Assembly (NCBI GenBank): GCA_041675865.1
Contig: JBAYTA010000001.1
Coordinates: forward strand, 9,203-73,202
DNA length: 64,000 nucleotides
From: DUVT01 sp041675865
GTDB taxonomy: Bacteria; Bacillota_I; Bacilli_A; ML615J-28; CAG-698
Reading direction: 5' to 3'
A program made the translations under genes and the position numbers. Below, in pieces: positions 59,252 to 64,000 of the stretch. The notes under the pieces are model-generated. The model ran no database searches, was not told the DNA's origin, and saw only the letters and a program-made list of their open reading frames with translations. Each line of letters begins with the position of its first letter. The stretch's first letter is position 1.

Positions 59252-61472
59252 CTGTACCCTCCAAATATTTCAAATAATCTAAAGCCATATTTGCAGCTTT
59301 CACAATCGCTCTTGATGTAACAGAAGCTCCAGATACAACTTCTACTTCACTTAAATCAGCTTGTTTAGAAACAATTTCAGTAGGGATTTTATCTTGTGGA
59401 TGAATTCCTCCACCAACGTCACTCCATTCACCATGCATATAAGATTCGCCTGTAGTTTCATTTTTTAAATCATTTGTTTCTACAGCAGTGATCTTAAACT
59501 CTTCATCAAATGTGAATGTTGTTGTGATAGGATTTTTAAATCCTTTTGTTCTAACAACGATTGTTGTTTCAGTCTTACTTACATAATAAGCATCAAATTT
59601 ATTAGCATCTATTGCAGCTTCTACATCAGCTAAAATTTCAGCAGGAACAGTTGATGTTATTTCATAATCAGTATCTGTTGTAACAATAGTTTTACTATCA
59701 GCATCTCTAAATACATAAACAAATTCTAATGTTTCTAAATCTTGAGATACACCAACTAATGTAAGTTCAGTAATAGTATCTAAATAATCAACATATGCCT
59801 GAGCAACGCCTACAGCATTTTTAATAGCATTAGAAGTAACAGTAGCACCTGCAACAACACCAACACTACTTAAATCATCTTGATTAGCAATAATATCACC
59901 AGGAATTTTATCTTTTGGATGAACTCCGCCACCAACATTTTGCCATTCTCCGCTTGGATATGACTCGTTATATGTAACTACAAAATCAGTAATAACAAAA
60001 TCATTATCATATGTAATAACATTTGTGACAGCACCAGCAAATCCACCTGTAATAATAGTTAATTCTAAGTAGTCAGCACCTTCATTAGCGCTTTGTACAA
60101 AGTTTCTAATTTTATTATCATTGATTAATTTTGCTAATTCTTCTTTTGATTCTGCATTATCAAATTCTTGATTGCTTACTTGTTTTATAGTAAAGTCTTG
60201 AGCAGTAGTAACAGTAAACTCTTCACCATTAGATGTAAATTTGTAAACAAAATCAAATGATTTATAGTCTTGTGAACTTTCTACATATTCAAATTCAGGC
60301 ATTACAACTGGTTCTACAATGCTTTTAACAACTGGGAATACTGAAATACCAGCTAATAATAATCCCACTAAAGTATATGATAAAACCATTTTTTTCTTGT
60401 TAGGTTCAACTCTTAATTTTGTTGCAAATCTTTCGATTATAGCAGTAAACATATTAAGAGCTAAAATAGATACTGCAACACCTTCTGGATTATTAGATGC
60501 AAACCTAAACACAACAGTTAATACACCAAGACCTAAAGCATAAATAATTTTACCATTAGGGTTTCTTGGACTAGTTACTGGTTCAGTTGCCATGAATACA
60601 GCACCAAACATTAAACCACCACTAAATATATTAAATAAAGCAAAGTTTAATGTACCAGCATAACCATTGATTGCACCAATAATATAAGTTAATACGAATA
60701 CAGTTCCGATATAGATTACTGGAATTCTCCAGTTAATTACTTTTCTCACTAATAGATAGATTAAACCTACTAAACAAAGTAATGCACTTGTTTCTGCAAT
60801 TACTCCAGGATTAAATCCTAAGAATAAATTTAAAATGCCATATTTTTCTAACATAGCTTCATAACCAACAAAAATGTTAGCAAATTCTGCTGGGTTTTTA
60901 ATTGCACTAAGTGGTGTTGCACCAACTGTTATAGCTTCAGTAGGATTTAAAAATCCTTTTGATCCAAAACTAGTAGCTCCACCCATAAGTCCAAAATATG
61001 AATAAGTAGTTAGAAAAACAAATCCTATTAAAGCAGGGTTAAATATATTATGGCCAAATCCACCAAATAGTAATTTCGCAATTACAGTTGCAAATATTGT
61101 ACCAATAAATAATACCCAAATTGGAGTTGATACTGTAACTATCATTCCAAGCATTAATCCAGGAATTATAGCATAAGATGTAGCCATTTTTTGTTCTAAT
61201 GGTCTTTTCTTAACAATGAAACCCCACCAACCATACTCTAATAAAAGAGAAAACAATCCACCTAGAATAGGTAATAATAATGGATGAATCATCCCATAAA
61301 AATTAGTATCATCATTTAAAAACGGAACTAAACCGTTTTTCACCCAGCCAAAAATAATTAAAGGAATTAATGCTATGACTAAATCACGCATAAAACTTGA
61401 AGTATGTTGACTAGTTAAATCAGCTTTTCTAATAAAAGGAGCTTTACCTAAAACAAATTTTTTTCCGTTCAT
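59244..61472 (-). CDS. rnfD: RnfD fused to two C-terminal FMN-binding domains
   Basis: Residues about 1-350 are RnfD: nine or ten membrane helices with the flavinylation site VGATPLS (Thr186, at the same place as in Vibrio RnfD). After a last helix (about 358-376) comes an extension of about 365 residues that is not part of normal RnfD (about 320-350 aa). It contains two FMN_bind-like units, each with GEWxxVGGGxHPxDKIP, and then VAGATVTSNAI (Thr544) and VSGASVTSRAI, where Ser717 replaces Thr. The frame is unbroken and the membrane part is normal, so the fusion is natural. It would add one to two FMN on the outer face. Confidence 0.93.
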   Translation of the reverse strand: MNGKKFVLGKAPFIRKADLTSQHTSSFMRDLVIALIPLIIFGWVKNGLVPFLNDDTNFYGMIHPLLLPILGGLFSLLLEYGWWGFIVKKRPLEQKMATSYAIIPGLMLGMIVTVSTPIWVLFIGTIFATVIAKLLFGGFGHNIFNPALIGFVFLTTYSYFGLMGGATSFGSKGFLNPTEAITVGATPLSAIKNPAEFANIFVGYEAMLEKYGILNLFLGFNPGVIAETSALLCLVGLIYLLVRKVINWRIPVIYIGTVFVLTYIIGAINGYAGTLNFALFNIFSGGLMFGAVFMATEPVTSPRNPNGKIIYALGLGVLTVVFRFASNNPEGVAVSILALNMFTAIIERFATKLRVEPNKKKMVLSYTLVGLLLAGISVFPVVKSIVEPVVMPEFEYVESSQDYKSFDFVYKFTSNGEEFTVTTAQDFTIKQVSNQEFDNAESKEELAKLINDNKIRNFVQSANEGADYLELTIITGGFAGAVTNVITYDNDFVITDFVVTYNESYPSGEWQNVGGGVHPKDKIPGDIIANQDDLSSVGVVAGATVTSNAIKNAVGVAQAYVDYLDTITELTLVGVSQDLETLEFVYVFRDADSKTIVTTDTDYEITSTVPAEILADVEAAIDANKFDAYYVSKTETTIVVRTKGFKNPITTTFTFDEEFKITAVETNDLKNETTGESYMHGEWSDVGGGIHPQDKIPTEIVSKQADLSEVEVVSGASVTSRAIVKAANMALDYLKYLEGTDE

Positions 61473-61473
61473 C

Positions 61474-62775
61474 TTATTTCACCATTACCTTTGCTTTTGC
61501 TTTTGAAACTGCTTCGGTTAATTCAATTCTAGAAGGACAAACATAAGAACATAAACCACATTCCATACATAAGTTTGGACGAAGTGTTCTTACTTCTTCT
61601 AAACTATCATTTTCAAGAGTTTCTTTAATAACAATTGGGGATAGGAATACAGGACAAACTTCACTACATTTACCACAACCCATACATTCAGGATTTACTT
61701 CTCTTACTTCCTTAGGTAATACTATAACACTTGATAAAGCACGGCTAACAACAAGGCTGTCAAACATAATACTTTTACCAGTCATAGGTCCACCAGCTAT
61801 GAAATAAGCATCTCCTAAATTAGGTGCATAACCACCAATTTTTTCTATAATTTCACTTATTGAAGTTCCAATTTTAATAAATACATTACTTGGTGTTCTA
61901 ACCCCTTCACCAGTAACTGTAACTAAATGTTCAATCAAAGGTTGATTATTTTCAATTGCATATGTGATAGCTACTGCAGTAGTAACATTATTCACAATTG
62001 CTCCAACTTCACTTGGAAGCGATTTATAATTTTTATTAGTTACTCTTTGAACAATATATTTTTCCCAGCCAGCAGGATATACATCTTTCACAGTGAATAC
62101 ACTAATAGTTGGTTCATTTTCCAAAATTAAATTCATTTTTTCAATTAGTTCGGTTTTATTTTTCTTGATGGCAATTACTCCGCGTTTAGCGCCAACAGCT
62201 TTCATAATATACTTAATACCACGAACTACATCTTCGAAACGATCTTTTATCAATCTATAGTCAACTGTAATAAATGGTTCACATTCTACAGCATTAATAA
62301 TAACTACATCCATTTCGCGATTTACTTGGTATTTAACATAAGCTGGAAAACCACTTCCACCAAGACCAACAATTCCATTTTCTCTAACTTTTTCAATAAT
62401 TTCTTCTTTTGTGATATTTGAAGTATCACTATATTTCATAGTGTCAACTTTAGTTTCTTTGAAATCGTTTTTGATTTGGATATGTGCAACCATCTTCCCA
62501 GATGAATGCCACATCTTCTTATCTATAGAAACAACTTCTCCACTAACAGAAGCATGAAGAGGAAGACAAAATCTACCACATTTGTTAGCAACAACCTGTC
62601 CTACTTTAACTTGTTCGCCAACTTTTACAACAGCTTCACATGGTGTGTTTTGTTCAACTAAAGGTATGTAAACATATTCAGGATTTAGAAATTCTACCAA
62701 TGGGTTAGCTAGTGACATTTCTTTATGCCCTTTATGTTCTGAAATATGAGTACCTAAGCTCTTTATAAAAAACAC
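61474..62775 (-). CDS. rnfC: RNF complex subunit RnfC
   Basis: Peripheral subunit that binds NAD(H) and FMN. N-terminal KSLGTHISEHKGHKEMS, then the NADH/FMN loop GLGGSGFPAYVKY and two 4Fe-4S sites CMGCGKCSEVCPV and CMECGLCSYVCPS. Length 433. First gene of the operon. GTG start with AGGAGGT 5 bases upstream; an ATG that overlaps this GTG in another frame would give only MCFL and stop. The next ATG in frame would cut away conserved residues. Confidence 0.96.
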   Translation of the reverse strand: MFFIKSLGTHISEHKGHKEMSLANPLVEFLNPEYVYIPLVEQNTPCEAVVKVGEQVKVGQVVANKCGRFCLPLHASVSGEVVSIDKKMWHSSGKMVAHIQIKNDFKETKVDTMKYSDTSNITKEEIIEKVRENGIVGLGGSGFPAYVKYQVNREMDVVIINAVECEPFITVDYRLIKDRFEDVVRGIKYIMKAVGAKRGVIAIKKNKTELIEKMNLILENEPTISVFTVKDVYPAGWEKYIVQRVTNKNYKSLPSEVGAIVNNVTTAVAITYAIENNQPLIEHLVTVTGEGVRTPSNVFIKIGTSISEIIEKIGGYAPNLGDAYFIAGGPMTGKSIMFDSLVVSRALSSVIVLPKEVREVNPECMGCGKCSEVCPVFLSPIVIKETLENDSLEEVRTLRPNLCMECGLCSYVCPSRIELTEAVSKAKAKVMVK

Positions 62776-62814
62776 ATTATACCTCCTTTTGTATATTTGT
62801 ATAAAACCATATGT

Positions 62815-62843
62815 ATTATATCATATATGGAAAAAAAAGTGAA
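62815..62843 (-). promoter_or_regulatory. Promoter of the rnf operon
   Basis: Minus strand TTCACT (62843-62838), 17 nt, TATAAT (62820-62815), then GGAGGT before the rnfC GTG. The -35 is weak, and AAAACGTTTTT (62850-62860 region) lies just upstream as a possible regulator site. Confidence 0.6.
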
Positions 62844-62920
62844 TAGGCAAAAACGTTTTTAATTGCTTATTATTTGCAATTTTCCAAAATATTTTTTGAA
62901 GAAATACTCATTTAATAAAA

Positions 62921-62945
62921 AAAAGACTGATTATTTAATCAATCT
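62921..62945 (-). terminator. Terminator of the era-yqzL-recO operon
   Basis: On the minus strand AGATTGATT pairs with AATCAGTCT (one G-U), followed by a long T run; it separates recO from the rnf promoter. Confidence 0.85.
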
Positions 62946-62954
62946 CAAAAATTC

Positions 62955-63692
62955 TTATCTTCGCATTTTCTCAATCACCGATTTCGCTCTACTTTTAAAG
63001 CCAAGAAAATGCTCATAATAATTGTCTAAAAACTTTGAAATTAATATAGTATCAAAGTTTAAAGTTTTAACTAATTCATCAGAAAACATATTTAATTTTG
63101 TTAGATACAAAAATTTAATATGTTCTAATAACTCATTATCTAAAAATTGGTGGGCCTCACTTAAACAATCCCTACAATACATTCCACCTAACTCATAAGC
63201 AAAACCTACTAAATTTGTTGTTGTACTACAATTAACGCATTTAGAAAACATTGGCCCAATCCCAAGTAAATAAAGCATTTTTAACCTAAAAATAATTAAA
63301 TAGTAAGGTGAATAATCTCGCTCATTTATTATTTTTAAAATATCATCTAAAAACTCATATAATGTTTTAAAGTCACTTATGTGATTACCTAATTGATTTA
63401 TAGACTCCATAATCATAAAACAATCATTTAGTTTTTCAAATGACTGTTTAATATTGGAGTAATTATCTAGAATTGTTCCAGAAGTAAGAATCTTAAGCGA
63501 GTCTTTTGATTTTTGATTATAATCATAAGCAATTTTTGTTAATTCATTTGAATAACTAAAATTACGACTTTTAAAACTAGCTCCACCTTTTACATAAAAA
63601 GTAGTTAGTTCATCTTGATTTATAATCGTTATTATTTTCGAATTCTCTTGATATTTAAGGCTTTTTACTATTATTCCCTCGCTTAATTTCAT
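62955..63692 (-). CDS. recO: DNA repair protein RecO
   Basis: Mediator that loads RecA on SSB-covered DNA with RecR. N-terminal OB-fold (about 1-80; SEGIIVKSLKYQENSKIITI) and helical domain with the zinc site CVNCSTTTNLVGF plus CRDC. Length 245. It overlaps yqzL by 38 bases in another frame; ATG with AGGAGAGAAG. Confidence 0.95.
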   Translation of the reverse strand: MKLSEGIIVKSLKYQENSKIITIINQDELTTFYVKGGASFKSRNFSYSNELTKIAYDYNQKSKDSLKILTSGTILDNYSNIKQSFEKLNDCFMIMESINQLGNHISDFKTLYEFLDDILKIINERDYSPYYLIIFRLKMLYLLGIGPMFSKCVNCSTTTNLVGFAYELGGMYCRDCLSEAHQFLDNELLEHIKFLYLTKLNMFSDELVKTLNFDTILISKFLDNYYEHFLGFKSRAKSVIEKMRR

Positions 63693-63810
63693 TCTTCTCT
63701 CCTATTGAAAGTTCCTTTGAAACTTCCATTTGTTGCTTTTTAGATTTTTTGTAATCTAAGTAATCTGTAATACTACCTGTCTTTGTAAATTTAGAAAATT
63801 CTTTTTTCAT
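63655..63810 (-). CDS. yqzL: YqzL-like small protein, 51 aa
   Basis: Start ATG after AAAGGAGAG (spacing 6). The N-terminal half EFSKFTKTGSITDYLDYKK matches the pattern of YqzL, the short protein found between era and recO in B. subtilis (about 47 residues, FSxTGxIxxYLxYK). Its 3' end runs 38 bases into recO in another frame. Function unknown; conserved place between era and recO supports it as a real gene. Confidence 0.8.
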   Translation of the reverse strand: MKKEFSKFTKTGSITDYLDYKKSKKQQMEVSKELSIGEKNEIKRGNNSKKP

Positions 63811-63868
63811 ATTGTTACTCTCCTTTAACAATATATTTTTCTATTTCCTAAATTTTATACAAGATAGA

Positions 63869-64000
63869 TTATTTTACCAAATCATAACCCATTCTTTTCA
63901 TTTGTGTTTTTCGATTACGCCAGTCTGATTCAACTTTTACCCAAAGTTCTAGAAAGACTTTTTGACCTAAAATCATAACAATTTCTTTTCTTGCTAGAGT
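63869..64000 (-). CDS. era: GTPase Era, C-terminal end (partial)
   Basis: The last 43 residues only; the gene runs beyond the window. The KH domain end ARKEIVMILGQKVFLELWV, then VESDWRNR, is typical for Era, which binds the 3' end of 16S rRNA in 30S assembly. It reads into yqzL-recO after 58 bases, as in Bacillus. Confidence 0.93.
   Translation of the reverse strand, partial: TLARKEIVMILGQKVFLELWVKVESDWRNRKTQMKRMGYDLVK

Noticed and set aside
62768..62780. ATG just before the rnfC GTG as start of the gene
   Set aside because: It opens another frame and ends after four codons (MCFL); the GTG frame gives the conserved RnfC N terminus.

Overview
The window is 64 kb of an AT-rich, gene-dense bacterial chromosome. 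TGA is used as a stop (for example at the ends of aspS and dnaG) and tryptophan is TGG, so the code is 11 and not the mycoplasma code 4. Gene content and synteny are of the low-GC Bacillota/Mycoplasmatota type: spoIVB-spo0A, hisS-aspS-tcdA behind a T-box, spoIIM-xerD-deoB, plsY/parE-parC, glyS-dnaG-rpoD-trmK-nif3 and era-yqzL-recO all resemble Bacillus. No peptidoglycan gene is present, and recU stands without its usual partner ponA. Together with the RNF complex this suggests a free-living relative of Acholeplasma/Izemoplasma/Haloplasma; that placement is inference. No rRNA, tRNA, IS element, prophage or CRISPR array was seen.

Layout. 0-2.5 kb: SpoIVB peptidase, a tiny winged-helix protein, Spo0A with Spo0A boxes in front of it. 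2.5-5 kb: DNA polymerase IV and a CvfB-like RNA-binding protein. 5-16.2 kb: T-box hisS-aspS operon running into tcdA, dCMP deaminase, a Lon-like PDZ protease, lspA and rluD; then rnhC (opposite strand), mutS2 and trx. 16.2-31.4 kb: Ntdp-like phosphatase, sodA, ung, TPP riboswitch-thiT, an ABC-2 exporter, recU, a membrane GDPD, lepA-hemW, spoIIM-xerD-deoB and a lipase-like hydrolase. 31.6-34.6 kb: two secreted proteins, a phosphatase with a C-terminal anchor and a CueP-like copper protein. 34.7-35.9 kb: a gene-free island with three Spo0A boxes and two copies of a dispersed hairpin. 35.9-43.2 kb (minus strand): a heterodimeric ABC exporter with its ArsR-type regulator, and an overlapping trio (Fic-like/wHTH, PHP phosphoesterase, TPR-like membrane protein). 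43.3-55.4 kb: parEC, plsY, yneF, a short 2[4Fe-4S] ferredoxin, and the nif3-trmK-rpoD-dnaG-glyS cluster. 56-62.8 kb: a complete RNF operon (rnfC-D-G-E-A-B) followed by a duplicated-domain lipoprotein. 62.9-64 kb: recO, yqzL and the end of era.

How it works together. Most of the window is core information processing (DNA repair, topoisomerase, replication priming, tRNA charging, sigma factor). The metabolic centrepiece is RNF, which couples ferredoxin:NAD+ electron transfer to ion pumping at the membrane. This RNF is unusual: RnfD carries two extra C-terminal FMN-binding domains, RnfB lacks the ferredoxin-like domains that normally receive electrons, and a lipoprotein lies just downstream. Sporulation-type genes (spo0A, spoIVB, spoIIM) are intact, and Spo0A has perfect 0A boxes both in front of its own gene and in the gene-free island, so a Spo0A regulon probably operates whether or not the cell makes spores.

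The strongest candidates for something new are the modified RNF, the 0A-box cluster with the dispersed hairpins, and the Fic-like/PHP/TPR operon.
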